Source of the DNA: Streptomyces sp. RKAG293
Lineage (GTDB): Bacteria; Actinomycetota; Actinomycetes; Streptomycetales; Streptomycetaceae
Reading direction: 5' to 3'
Assembly: GCF_023701745.1 (NCBI RefSeq)
Contig: NZ_JAJOZB010000001.1
Coordinates: forward strand, 5,555,501-5,619,500
DNA: 64,000 nucleotides
The notes below the pieces were generated by a model. It was not told the DNA's origin, made no database searches, and saw nothing but the letters and a program-made list of their open reading frames with translations. This document shows positions 53,102 through 62,500 of the stretch, piece after piece (position 1 is the stretch's first letter; every line of letters starts with the position of its first letter). The position numbers were made by a program, and so were the translations under genes.

Positions 53102-53623
53102 CTACTCGTCGGCCGGTCCGGCCTGCACCGTCGTCGCGTGCCACTCGGACAGCGCCAGGTTGAAGCGCCCGAGCAGATCGCAGAACATCTCCCGTTCGTT
53201 CTCGCTCCAGCCCTCGGTGACCTGGGCCATCAGCTGCTTGCGCGAGCTGCGGACCTCTTCCAGCCGGCCCAGGCCGCGCGGCGAGAGGGCGAGCACGACG
53301 GCACGACCGTCCTCGGGGTGCGAGGTGCGCTTGACGAGGCCGGTGTCGACGAGCGGCGCGACCTGGCGGGTGACGGTGGAGGAGTCGATGCCCATGCCCT
53401 CCGCGAGTGCCTTGACGCCCATCGGGCCTTCGCGGTCGAGCCGGTTGAGCAGCAGGTACGCGGCCCGGTCCATGGAGTTGCGGGCCTTGCCCACACCGCC
53501 GAGGCGGGTCTGCTCCGCGCGCCGGGCGAAGAGAGCGACCTGATGCTGGAGCCGCTCGAAGAGTTCGGTGGGCCCCTCCTCGTCGAGGGGGGGAGAGGAG
53601 GGCGACTCCGATGGATTGGGCAT
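53102..53623 (-). CDS. MarR-family transcriptional regulator
   Basis: A 173-residue MarR-type winged-helix protein: RAAYLLLNRLDREGPMGVKALAEGMGIDSSTVTRQVAPLVDTGLV is helix-turn-helix plus recognition helix. The RTSHPEDGRAVVLALSPRG wing follows, then a C-terminal dimerisation helix region with Trp. ATG 53623. It is divergent from threonine dehydratase across about 130 bp. Target unknown; MarR proteins often sense phenolic or oxidative signals. Confidence 0.92.
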   Translation of the reverse strand: MPNPSESPSSPPLDEEGPTELFERLQHQVALFARRAEQTRLGGVGKARNSMDRAAYLLLNRLDREGPMGVKALAEGMGIDSSTVTRQVAPLVDTGLVKRTSHPEDGRAVVLALSPRGLGRLEEVRSSRKQLMAQVTEGWSENEREMFCDLLGRFNLALSEWHATTVQAGPADE

Positions 53624-53755
53624 GGCCGGAAGCTCGCGTTCTGTCGGTCCTGCGGAGGTTGGGAGAAGAGTACGCGGAGAGGGTCACCATGAGACCCATC
53701 CCGCACAAACCGTGCTCCGGCGGTGACACGGGACCGGAACTGGGAGACTGGGCGC

Positions 53756-54982
53756 ATGGACAGAGCGGCGCCCGCGGTACACCACCCGATCACGCTCGAC
53801 GACGTGCGCGGGGCGCACAAGATGCTGTCCGGGGTGGCGCGGGTGACCCCGATGGAGGGCAGCCGGTACCTGACCGGTCTGATCGGCTCCCCGGTCCATC
53901 TGAAGTGCGAGAACCTGCAGCGCACCGGCTCGTTCAAGGTACGCGGCGCGTATGTGCGGATCGCCGGCCTCACGCAGGAGGAACGATCCGCCGGGGTCGT
54001 CGCCGCGAGCGCCGGCAACCATGCGCAGGGCGTCGCGCTGGCCGCGTCACTGCTCGGTGTGCGGTCCACGGTCTTCATGCCGGTGGGCGCACCGCTGCCG
54101 AAGATCGCGGCGACCCGCGACTACGGGGCCGAGGTGCGGATGCACGGACAGGTGGTGGACGAGACGCTGCGCGCCGCCAAGGCGTACGCGGAGGAGACCG
54201 GCGCCGTCTTCATCCACCCCTTCGACCACCCGGACATCATCGCGGGCCAGGGCACGGTGGGTCTGGAGATCCTGGAGCAGTGCCCCGAGGTGCGGACGAT
54301 CGTGGTCGGCATCGGCGGCGGCGGCTTCGCCGCGGGTGTCGCGCTGGCGGTGAAGGCGCTGCGTCCGGACGTGAAGGTGATCGGTGTGCAGGCGGCGGGC
54401 GCGGCGTCGTACCCGCCCTCGCTGGCGGCGGGCGAGCCGGTGGCGCTGGGCGCGGTGGCGACGATGGCCGACGGGATCATGGTCGGCCGGCCCGGCGACA
54501 TCCCGTTCACCATCATTCGCGAACTGGTCGACGAGGTCCGTACCGTTTCCGAGGACGCCCTTTCCAGCGCGCTGCTGCTGTGCCTGGAGCGGGCGAAGAT
54601 GGTCGTGGAACCGGCCGGGGCGAGCCCGGTGGCGGCGCTGCTGTCCGATCCGGACTCCTTCGAGGGCCCGGTGGTCGCGGTGCTGTCCGGTGGGAACGTG
54701 GACCCGCTGCTGATGCAGCGGATCCTCCGGCACGGGATGGCCGCGGCGGGTCGCTATCTGTCGCTGCGGCTGCGGGTGACGGACCGGCCGGGTGCGCTGG
54801 CGACGCTCCTGGGGGTGTTGTCAGAGGCGGACGCTAACGTCCTCGATGTGAGCCACGTACGGACCGATCCGCGGCTCGGACTCACGGAGGCGGAGGTCGA
54901 GCTGCACCTGGAGACCAAGGGGCCGGAGCACTGCGAGGCGGTCGAGGCCGCGCTGCTGGCCGCCGGCTACATGGTCATCTGA
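53756..54982 (+). CDS. ilvA: Threonine ammonia-lyase (dehydratase) with ACT domain
   Basis: A 408-residue PLP fold-type II enzyme that converts threonine to 2-oxobutanoate. KCENLQRTGSFKVRGAYVR contains the Schiff-base Lys, ASAGNHAQGVALAA binds the substrate carboxylate, GIGGGGFAAG binds PLP phosphate, and a C-terminal ACT-like domain (about 330-408, RLRVTDRPGALATLLGVLSE) senses amino acids. It could be biosynthetic or catabolic; the short single ACT favours the catabolic-type IlvA common in actinobacteria. ATG 53756 with GGGAG nine bases upstream. Confidence 0.94.
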   Translation: MDRAAPAVHHPITLDDVRGAHKMLSGVARVTPMEGSRYLTGLIGSPVHLKCENLQRTGSFKVRGAYVRIAGLTQEERSAGVVAASAGNHAQGVALAASLLGVRSTVFMPVGAPLPKIAATRDYGAEVRMHGQVVDETLRAAKAYAEETGAVFIHPFDHPDIIAGQGTVGLEILEQCPEVRTIVVGIGGGGFAAGVALAVKALRPDVKVIGVQAAGAASYPPSLAAGEPVALGAVATMADGIMVGRPGDIPFTIIRELVDEVRTVSEDALSSALLLCLERAKMVVEPAGASPVAALLSDPDSFEGPVVAVLSGGNVDPLLMQRILRHGMAAAGRYLSLRLRVTDRPGALATLLGVLSEADANVLDVSHVRTDPRLGLTEAEVELHLETKGPEHCEAVEAALLAAGYMVI

Positions 54983-55028
54983 CGTCCGCTCCGGGCCGCG
55001 GTGCCCGAAGATTCGGCAACCCTCGGTC

Positions 55029-55070
55029 TTGACGCGATATATCGCATGCGCCATGCTCGCGATGTGTCGC
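55029..55070. promoter_or_regulatory. Paired GCGATATATCGC operators before ABC exporter
   Basis: Perfect 12-bp palindrome GCGATATATCGC (55034-55045) and a second site GCGATGTGTCGC (55059-55070) 25 bp away, overlapping TTGACG (55029-55034). This resembles PadR or other repressor sites that control Drr-type exporters. No regulator gene is adjacent in the window. Confidence 0.55.
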
Positions 55071-55180
55071 GTTGGGACTCCTGTGTGCGGGCCCGGACGT
55101 TGGCCAAAACAGGTCGCGGCCGCCCGCGAACCTCGCGATCATCGACACCGGAGATCTGTCCCCGGATTGGGAGTAGTCAC

Positions 55181-56149
55181 ATGCCAGGCGCGATCTACGC
55201 GGAAGGTCTGGTCAAGACCTTCGGCGACGTACGGGCTTTGGACGGAGTGGATTTCGACGTCCCGGAAGGCACGGTTCTGGGACTGCTGGGCCCGAACGGC
55301 GCCGGCAAGACCACTGCCGTCCGGGTGCTCACCACCCTGCTGCAACCGGACAGCGGCCAAGCCGTCGTCGCCGGTATCGACGTGCTCAAGCACCCCAACG
55401 AAGTCCGCCGCCACATCGGCCTGTCCGGCCAGTTCGCGGCGGTCGACGAGTATCTGACCGGCCGTGAGAACCTCCAGATGGTCGGCCAGCTCTACCAGAT
55501 GAAGAGCCGTGACGCGAAGCTCCGCGCGGCCGAACTGCTGGACCGCTTCAACCTCGCGGACGCGGCCGACCGGCCCACCAAGACGTACTCCGGCGGCATG
55601 CGCCGCCGGCTGGACCTCGCCGCGGCGCTCGTCGTCAAGCCGCCCGTGATGTTCATGGACGAGCCCACGACCGGCCTGGACCCGCGCAACCGGCAGGTCA
55701 TGTGGGAGGTCATCCAGGACCTGGTGGCCGGTGGCACGACCCTGCTGCTCACCACCCAGTACCTCGAAGAGGCCGACCAGCTCGCGCACGACATCTGCGT
55801 GATCGACCACGGCAAGGTCATCGCCCGCGGCACCTCCGACCAGCTCAAGGCGCAGACCGGCGGCGAACGCGTCGAGGTCGTCGTCCACGAGCGGGACCGG
55901 CTCACCGACGCGGAGGGCATCCTGCGCGGCTTCGGCAAGGGCGAAACCAAGACCGAGGACCACACCCGCCGGATCACCGTCCCGGTCGACGGCGGTGCCA
56001 AGCTGCTCGCCGAGGTCATCCGCGATCTCGACGCCCAAGGCATCGAGATCGACGACATCGGGCTGCGCCGCCCGACCCTGGACGATGTGTTCCTCTCGCT
56101 GACCGGCCACGAGGCCGAGGTCGCCGCACCGGAAGAGGAGGCCAAGTGA
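55181..56149 (+). CDS. Daunorubicin-resistance (DrrA)-type ABC transporter ATPase
   Basis: 322 residues with Walker A GPNGAGKTTAVR, signature YSGGMRRRLDLAAALV, and Walker B MFMDEPTTGLDPRNR. The C-terminal DrrA-type extension (about 230-310) ends in GLRRPTLDDVFLSLTGHEAE. It drives export by the membrane partner encoded next. ATG 55181 follows GGGAG. The gene end overlaps the permease ATG (TGATG). Confidence 0.94.
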   Translation: MPGAIYAEGLVKTFGDVRALDGVDFDVPEGTVLGLLGPNGAGKTTAVRVLTTLLQPDSGQAVVAGIDVLKHPNEVRRHIGLSGQFAAVDEYLTGRENLQMVGQLYQMKSRDAKLRAAELLDRFNLADAADRPTKTYSGGMRRRLDLAAALVVKPPVMFMDEPTTGLDPRNRQVMWEVIQDLVAGGTTLLLTTQYLEEADQLAHDICVIDHGKVIARGTSDQLKAQTGGERVEVVVHERDRLTDAEGILRGFGKGETKTEDHTRRITVPVDGGAKLLAEVIRDLDAQGIEIDDIGLRRPTLDDVFLSLTGHEAEVAAPEEEAK

Positions 56150-57003
56150 TGGCCGTCATCGACGCGAAGCCCACGACCACGCTGGCCCCCCGGTCCGGCG
56201 GCGGGGTCATGCAGTCCGTCCGGGACTCGCTGGTCATCGCCAAGCGCAATCTGATCCGGATGACCCGCATCCCCGAGATGATCATTTTCGGGCTGATCCA
56301 GCCGATCATGTTCGTGGTGCTGTTCACCTACGTGTTCGGCGGCTCCATGAAGGTCGGCGGCAGCACCGACCCCGCCACGTACAAGGAATTCCTGATGGCG
56401 GGCATCTTCGCCCAGACCGTCACCTTCGCCACGGCGGGCGCCGGCGCGGGCATCGCCGACGACATGAACAAGGGCCTCATCGACCGCTTCCGGTCCCTGC
56501 CCATGTCGCGCGGCGCGGTCCTCACCGGACGCACCCTCGCCGACCTGGTGCAGACGATGCTGACCGTCATCGTGCTGGCCGTCGTCGCCCTGATCGTCGG
56601 ATGGCGCGTCCACGAGGGCATCCCCAAGATGCTCGGCGCCTTCGGGCTGCTGCTCCTGCTGGGTTACGCCTTCTCCTGGATCGGCGCGCTGATCGGCCTG
56701 TCGGTCCGCACCCCGGAGGCGGCCACCTCCGGCGGTCTGATCTGGCTGTTCCCCGTGACGTTCATTTCCAACGCCTTCGCGGACACCGGCAACATGACGC
56801 CCTGGCTGGCCCATATCGCCGAATGGAACCCGTTCAGCGCCACGGTGCAGGCCTGCCGGGAGCTGTTCGGCAACCCGGGCGTCTCGACGTCCAGCGCCTG
56901 GCCGATGCAGCACGCCGTGTGGGCGTCGCTGCTCTGGTCCGTCCTGATCCTCGTGGTGTTCCGCACCCTGGCGGTGCGCAAGTACCGCTCCGCGACCGCC
57001 TGA
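56149..57003 (+). CDS. ABC-2 type transporter permease (DrrB family)
   Basis: 284 residues with six predicted helices. The ABC-2 signature region IDRFRSLPMSRGAVLTGRTLADLVQT and the IWLFPVTFISNAFADTGNMTPWL..EWNPFSATVQACREL segment are typical of DrrB. It is translationally coupled to the ATPase gene. The pair probably exports a hydrophobic metabolite or drug. Followed by a 23-bp terminator hairpin. Confidence 0.94.
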   Translation: MAVIDAKPTTTLAPRSGGGVMQSVRDSLVIAKRNLIRMTRIPEMIIFGLIQPIMFVVLFTYVFGGSMKVGGSTDPATYKEFLMAGIFAQTVTFATAGAGAGIADDMNKGLIDRFRSLPMSRGAVLTGRTLADLVQTMLTVIVLAVVALIVGWRVHEGIPKMLGAFGLLLLLGYAFSWIGALIGLSVRTPEAATSGGLIWLFPVTFISNAFADTGNMTPWLAHIAEWNPFSATVQACRELFGNPGVSTSSAWPMQHAVWASLLWSVLILVVFRTLAVRKYRSATA

Positions 57004-57018
57004 GCTGACCGGCCCGCA

Positions 57019-57068
57019 ACGCAGAACGGGCTCCCCGCCGTACCCACGGCGGGGAGCCCGTTCTGCGT
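57019..57068. terminator. Bidirectional terminator between the ABC exporter and greA
   Basis: Perfect 23-bp stem (57019-57041 with 57046-57068) and a 4-nt loop between convergent genes. Confidence 0.8.
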
Positions 57069-57109
57069 CGTCCCGGAAGCTGTGTCCCCGGAAGGTGTGT
57101 CCGTGAAGG

Positions 57110-57607
57110 TCAGCCCCGGTGCGGCTTGACCGAGAGGATCTTGACGGAGGACTTCTTGCCGTTCGGCAGCTCGTAGACGGCGTCCTCGCCGGCCTTCTTG
57201 CCGCTCACGCCCTTGCCCAGCGGGGACTGCGGCGAGTACGTCTCCAGGGTGTCGCTCACGTACTCACGCGAGCCCACCAGGAAGGTCATGGTGTCGTCCG
57301 GGTCGCCGTCGAAGGCGATCGTGACGACCATGCCGGGCGCGACCACGCCGGTGTCGGCCGGCGCCTCGCCGACCTTGGCACGCTCCAGCAGCTGGGTCAG
57401 CTGGCGGACCCGCAGCTCCTGCTTGCCCTGATCCTCGCGCGCCGCGTGGTAGCCGGCGTTCTCCTTGAGGTCGCCCTCCTGGCGGGCTTCCTCGATCTTG
57501 GCGATGATCAGAGCGCGTGCCGGACCCGACAGGTACTCCAGCTCGGCCTTCAGCTGGTCGTACGCCTCCTGGGTCAGCCAGGTGACGCTCTCGCTGGTCT
57601 GGGTCAC
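57110..57607 (-). CDS. greA: Transcription elongation factor GreA
   Basis: 165 residues. The N-terminal coiled coil carries WLTQEAYDQLKAELEYL and the tip EARQEGDLKENAGYHAAREDQG, with the acidic residues that enter the polymerase secondary channel. The C-terminal FKBP-like domain is YSPQSPLGKGVSGKKAGEDAVY. It rescues backtracked RNA polymerase by stimulating transcript cleavage. GTG 57607 (MTQTSESVTW) with GAGGAG five bases upstream is chosen over the ATG at 57628. Confidence 0.97.
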   Translation of the reverse strand: MTQTSESVTWLTQEAYDQLKAELEYLSGPARALIIAKIEEARQEGDLKENAGYHAAREDQGKQELRVRQLTQLLERAKVGEAPADTGVVAPGMVVTIAFDGDPDDTMTFLVGSREYVSDTLETYSPQSPLGKGVSGKKAGEDAVYELPNGKKSSVKILSVKPHRG

Positions 57608-57737
57608 TGGTGCTCCTCGTAGGTACATGGGACTGCGTCAAAGTGCCTTGCCATCGCGTGGCCGGGCGAAACCTGGAGCCTAACAATTCCGGCACCCGCA
57701 CGGGAGCGGGAAATCGTCAGTGTGTCGTCGTAGCAGG

Positions 57738-58148
57738 TCAGCCCTGGTCCGCCGGCTTGCAGCCGAGCAGCTCAGCGGTCTCCCCGCGGTGCGTGGTCCG
57801 CATGGTGACCACGGTGTCGACCTGCTTCTTGTGGTCGCGCATGGTCACGTCCATGCGTCCCACCTCAGTGTGGTCCTTGTCGACCGAGCGCAGCGTGCAC
57901 ACGGCGATCGTTCCGGCGTCCTTGCGGACCTCCAGATGGATTTCCACGGCCTGGTCCGAGACGGCCCGGGACTTGATGACCTCGCCGCTCACGTCCGTGC
58001 CCGCGACCGAATGCCAGCCGAACCAGCCGACCCCGCCCAGTGCCAGCACGCCCAGCACCACACCGATGATCTTCAGTCGCCGGTCGGCCCGCGCATCGGC
58101 GCCGCGTCCGTAGCGCCCTTCGGGCAGCCCCTCGCGCACCGCAGCCAT
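57738..58148 (-). CDS. DUF4307 membrane protein
   Basis: 136 residues: a basic cytoplasmic N-terminus (about 1-24), one helix LKIIGVVLGVLALGGVGWFGW (about 25-45), and an extracytoplasmic domain with a conserved-looking Cys pair (VCTLRS and LLGCKP). This matches DUF4307, found beside greA and mca in actinobacteria. Function unknown. ATG 58148 with AAGGAA upstream. Divergent from mca. Confidence 0.88.
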   Translation of the reverse strand: MAAVREGLPEGRYGRGADARADRRLKIIGVVLGVLALGGVGWFGWHSVAGTDVSGEVIKSRAVSDQAVEIHLEVRKDAGTIAVCTLRSVDKDHTEVGRMDVTMRDHKKQVDTVVTMRTTHRGETAELLGCKPADQG

Positions 58149-58263
58149 GATCGTTCCTTCCGGTGGGGGCCATGGAATTAATTGCCCCCTCGCTTCGGTC
58201 ACTATAGGAGGCGCCCTTTACATGGAACGAGGGGGCTACTACCGATGACTAGAGGATCCAGCC

Positions 58264-59136
58264 TTGACTGAGCAGCTGCGACTGATGGCCGTCCACGCCC
58301 ACCCTGACGACGAGTCGAGCAAGGGCGCGGCCACCATGGCCAAGTACGTGTCCGAGGGGGTGGACGTACTGGTCGCCACCTGCACCGGCGGAGAACGCGG
58401 CTCGGTGCTCAACCCCAAGCTCCAGGGTGACCCTTATATCGAGGAGCACATCCACGAGGTCCGCGCCAAGGAGATGGACGAGGCCCGCGAGATCCTGGGC
58501 GTCAAGCAGTCCTGGCTCGGCTTCGTCGACTCCGGTCTTCCCGAGGGCGACCCGCTGCCGCCGCTGCCCGACGGCTGTTTCGCGGTGCAGGACGTCGAGG
58601 AGGCCGCCGGCGCCCTGGTGAAGCTGATCCGCGAGTTCAAGCCGCAGGTGATCACCACCTACGACGAGAACGGCGGTTACCCGCACCCCGACCACATCAT
58701 GACCCACAAGATCTCCATGATCGCCTTCGAGGCGGCCGGCGACCCGGAGCGCTACCCCGAGGCCGGCGAGCCGTGGACGCCGCAGAAGCTCTACTACAAC
58801 CAGGGCTTCAACAAGGCGCGCACCGTCGCCATGCACGAGGCGCTGCTCTCCCGCGGCCTGGAGTCCCCGTACGCCGAGTGGCTGGAGCGCTGGAAGCAGT
58901 TCGACCGCCCCGAGCGGCAGATCAGCACCCACGTGCCCTGCGCCGACTTCTTCGAGATCCGTGACAAGGCGCTGCTCGCGCACGCCACCCAGATCGACCC
59001 GGACGGCGCCTGGTTCCACGTCCCCATGGAGATCCAGCAGGAGGTCTGGCCGACCGAGGACTACGAGCTCGCCAAGTCGCTCGTGGACACCTCGCTGCCC
59101 GAGGACGACCTCTTCGCGGGCATCCGCACCGCCTAG
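58264..59136 (+). CDS. mca: Mycothiol S-conjugate amidase
   Basis: A 290-residue LmbE/PIG-L-family metal amidase. Zinc ligands lie in VHAHPDDESSKGAAT and ENGGYPHPDHIMTHKI. It hydrolyses mycothiol conjugates of electrophiles and antibiotics to mercapturic acids. The sequence and the greA neighbourhood point to Mca rather than the MshB deacetylase. TTG 58264 with AGAGGAT upstream. Confidence 0.95.
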   Translation: MTEQLRLMAVHAHPDDESSKGAATMAKYVSEGVDVLVATCTGGERGSVLNPKLQGDPYIEEHIHEVRAKEMDEAREILGVKQSWLGFVDSGLPEGDPLPPLPDGCFAVQDVEEAAGALVKLIREFKPQVITTYDENGGYPHPDHIMTHKISMIAFEAAGDPERYPEAGEPWTPQKLYYNQGFNKARTVAMHEALLSRGLESPYAEWLERWKQFDRPERQISTHVPCADFFEIRDKALLAHATQIDPDGAWFHVPMEIQQEVWPTEDYELAKSLVDTSLPEDDLFAGIRTA

Positions 59137-59150
59137 CGCACAATGGGTAC

Positions 59151-59438
59151 GTGATTGCCTCCCACGCACTGACCCAGTACGTCCCGCTCGCCGCTCAGGA
59201 GCTGGACAACAACAAGGTGACGCCCGGTCTCATCGGCTTTGTGATCTTCGCGGCGATCGCGCTGTCGCTGTGGGCGCTGATGAAGAACATGGGCAAGCAG
59301 TTCAAGAAGATCGACTTCGAGGAGGCCCCGGACCCCGCCGCGGGGGCGGCCCGGAAGCCGTCGCGGGGTCTGCGGGCGCACCGGGAAGCGCAGGCGGCCC
59401 AGGCCGCCCAGGCGTCCCAGGACAACCCGGCGTCGTAG
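59151..59438 (+). CDS. Small single-pass membrane protein
   Basis: 95 residues with one helix (PGLIGFVIFAAIALSLWALM, about 25-44), then a cytoplasmic KNMGKQFKKIDFEEAPD stretch typical of actinobacterial proteins next to mca, and an Ala/Gln-rich tail AQAAQAAQASQ. The tail end is encoded by the first unit of a tandem repeat. GTG 59151, 14 bp after mca, so likely co-transcribed with it. Confidence 0.8.
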   Translation: MIASHALTQYVPLAAQELDNNKVTPGLIGFVIFAAIALSLWALMKNMGKQFKKIDFEEAPDPAAGAARKPSRGLRAHREAQAAQAAQASQDNPAS

Positions 59439-59518
59439 CGCGCCCGGGAGTCCCAGGACACCCGGCGCCGTAGCGCGCCCAGGCGTCCGCGGACCAGCAG
59501 GTTCCGTAGCGCGCCCGG
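59411..59518. repeat. 36-bp minisatellite overlapping a gene 3' end
   Basis: Three imperfect units of about 36 bp, each ending CGTAGCGCGCCCGG or close to it. The first unit encodes the C-terminus and stop (TAG within CGTAGCG) of the small membrane protein, and the next two are non-coding. Confidence 0.65.
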
Positions 59519-59585
59519 GTGCCGGGCGGGCCGGCCGCACACCGGCCCGACCGGCGCTCCGGCCTGCCGCTCCCGCCCGCCGCCC

Positions 59586-62500
59586 TCAGGGTGCCGCCGG
59601 CAGCAGGTCCATGACCATGCGCGCGGAGCGGCCCGGCATCATGCCCAGCCGCCACGCCTCCCAGCTGCCGCCGGAGGCGGCCGTACCGCGCTCCAGCAGG
59701 ACGGAGTAGGCCTCGGCGTACTCCTCCAGATCCGGGTCCCGGCCCGGGTAGTGCGCGGCCAGCAGGGCGCGCAGCGTGTCGGCGGCCTGCCCGGCGCCGT
59801 CCTCGGACAGCAGGGGCTGGACGGTGCAGCGGAGGAACACCGCCCAGTCCTGGCCGCGCCGGTCGCCGAGGTCGTGGAAGAGCTCACGGGCCTCGTCCAG
59901 CAGCGTCAGGGCTTCGACGAAACGGTTGTTCCCGGCGTCGATCACCGCGAGCTCCACGCAGGACCAGGCCTCGCCGTGCTCGACGCCGATCCGCCGGAAG
60001 TCCTGCCGGGCGTCCTGGAGCAGCTGACGGGCGAAGCCGCTGTTGCGGAGGTTGCCGGTGCGGACGGCCCGCTGGTCGCGGGTGACCCGGGCCGAGTGGT
60101 GGCGGGCGCAGGCCAGCCCGTACACGTCCCGCATCCGGCTGAACATGGAACGGGCCCGCTCCAGGGTGCGCAGCGCCTGGTCGCTGTTGCCGGACTCCTC
60201 CAGCGCGTGCCCCAGGTAGTACAGCGTCCAGGCCTCGCCGCGGGCGTCCTCGCAGGCCCGGTGGCGGACGAGTGCCTCGTCCAGTTCGCGGGCGGCCTCC
60301 TGGGCGTTGCCGCGCTGCAGGGTGGCGCGGGCGAGCTGGGTGCGGGTCCAGGCGGCGCCGCGCGGGTCGCGGGTCAGCGCGTAGCACTGGCCGGCACTGC
60401 GCAGCTCGGCCTCGCCCTCGTCGACCGCGCCGAGCCGCAGATGGACCTGCCCGAGCTGGAGATGGGCCCAGGCCTGCCCGCTGACGCTCTCGTTCTGCCG
60501 GTGCAGTTCGAGGGATTCCAGGAGCAGCGGCAGCGCCTTGCCGAGCCGGCCCATGTCGCGCAGCACGGCCGCCAGCGCGTGCAGCGTCCAGGCCCGGTCC
60601 TCGCCGAGCTCCGGCGCCGCCTGCAGCTCCAGGGCCTCGCGGAGCTTGCTCTCCGCCTCCCGCAGGCTGCCCTGGTGGTGCAGGGTGATGCCGAGGCTGC
60701 CGAGCGCGCGGGCGGCGCCCGCCGGATGCTGCGCCTCGAAGTACAGGTCGACGACGGAGCTGAGGGTGGAACGCGCCTTGTCGAGTTCGCCGAGCTGCCG
60801 GGCCGCGATGCCGGTGCGCCACTGCACCGACCGCACCAGGATGTTCTGCTCCTCGTCCGGGGCGGCCTTGGACGCCTGCGCCAGCTCGCTGATCTCCCCG
60901 AGCCGGTACAGGTCGCCGCGCAGCAGGCAGTAGTCGCACAGCGCGCCGAGCAGGGCCTGCACGACGGTGCGGTCCACGCCCTCGGCGTGCCGCAGCGCGG
61001 CGGTGATGAAGCTCGACTCGTCGTCCAGCCAGCGCAGCGCCATTTCGAGCGAGGCGAAGCCGTGCGCGCCGAACCGCCCGGCCCGGGTGGACGTCTTGCC
61101 CTCGACGAGCCGGATCACGGCGTTGGCCAGCTCGGCGTAGCTGCGGATCAGCCGCTCGTGTGCCGCGGCGCGCTCGGCCGGGTCCTCCTCGTCGAGCAGC
61201 CGCGCGTGCGCGAAGCGGCGAACGAGGTCGTGCGGCCGGTAGCGGCTGCCGCGGATGTGCTCGATCAGTCCGGCCCGCGCCAGCTCCTCCAGCCTGCGGC
61301 CGGCCTCCTGCTCGTCGGTGGCCAGCAGCGCGGCGGCGGCCGCCGCGCCGAAGCTGGCCCGCCCGGCGAGCGCGAGCCGGCGCAGCAGCCGCCGGGACGG
61401 CTCGGGCTGGTCGTGGTAGCGCAGCGCGAGGATCCGCTCGACGGCCTCCTGCGGGCCGTACGCCTCCAGGTCGGCGGCGAGCCCGGCGGCCGTGCCGTGG
61501 TCCTGCAGCGCCGCGCCGGCTATCCGCAGGGCGATCGGCAGTCCGTCGCACAGGCCGCGCAGCCGCTCGGACTCCACCGAGGTGGGCTCGGGCGCCTTCG
61601 CGGTCCTGGCCAGCTCGCCCAGCAGCTCATGGGTGTCGGCGGCGCCGAGCGGGCCGACGGGCAGGCTGTGCACCCACGCGTTCGGCAGGTCCAGGGAGAG
61701 CGGCTCGCGGGCGGTGACCAGCACCAGCGCCTCGGACCGCTCGGGGACCAGCATCCGCACCTGTTCCGCGTCCGAGGCGTCGTCGAGCACGATCGTCACC
61801 GGCGTACCCGTCAGATGCTTCTGGTACTGGTCGGCGAGCCGCCGCAGATGCTGCTCGTGGTTGGGGCGCTCCCGGAACAGCAACTGCTCACGGGGCGCGC
61901 CGAGCCGGTTCAGCAGGTGCAGCAGCGCGTCCCGGGTCGGCAGCGGCCCTTCGTCCAGGGCCCCGCCGCGCAGGTCCACCACGCACGAGCCGCGGAACTG
62001 GTCGCGCAGCTGGCGGGCGGCGCGCACCGCGAGGGTGGTCGCCCCGGCGCCGGCCGGTCCGTGCAGGACGACGACGGTCGGCTTGCTCTCCGTGGACACC
62101 CGCGCCTGGTGCACCCACTGCGCGATCTGCGCGACCTGCTTGCGGCGCCCGGCGAACGGCCCGTCAGCGGACGGCAGCTGGCCGAACGACTGCTCCAGCA
62201 CGGCCCGGGTCCGCGCGGCGGCACTGCGGTCGGTGCGGCGCGGCGCCGGGACCTGGTGCCGGCCGTTGGCCGCGGCGGGGGAGGCGGCCCGGGAGGCGGC
62301 GGACTCGGCGGTCGCCCGGCTCCGGTGCTGCTCCAGGAAGGGCCGGATGCCGCGCTGCTCCACCGCGTCGAGCCAGCGCAGCCGGTACGGGGCCGGGTCG
62401 TCGGTCGCCGCGGGGGGCCCGGTACGGCGAGGGGACCTGAGCCCCACGGCCACCGCTCCTGCCGTCCCCGCGGCGATTCCGGTGATGAGCGACACCCCGG

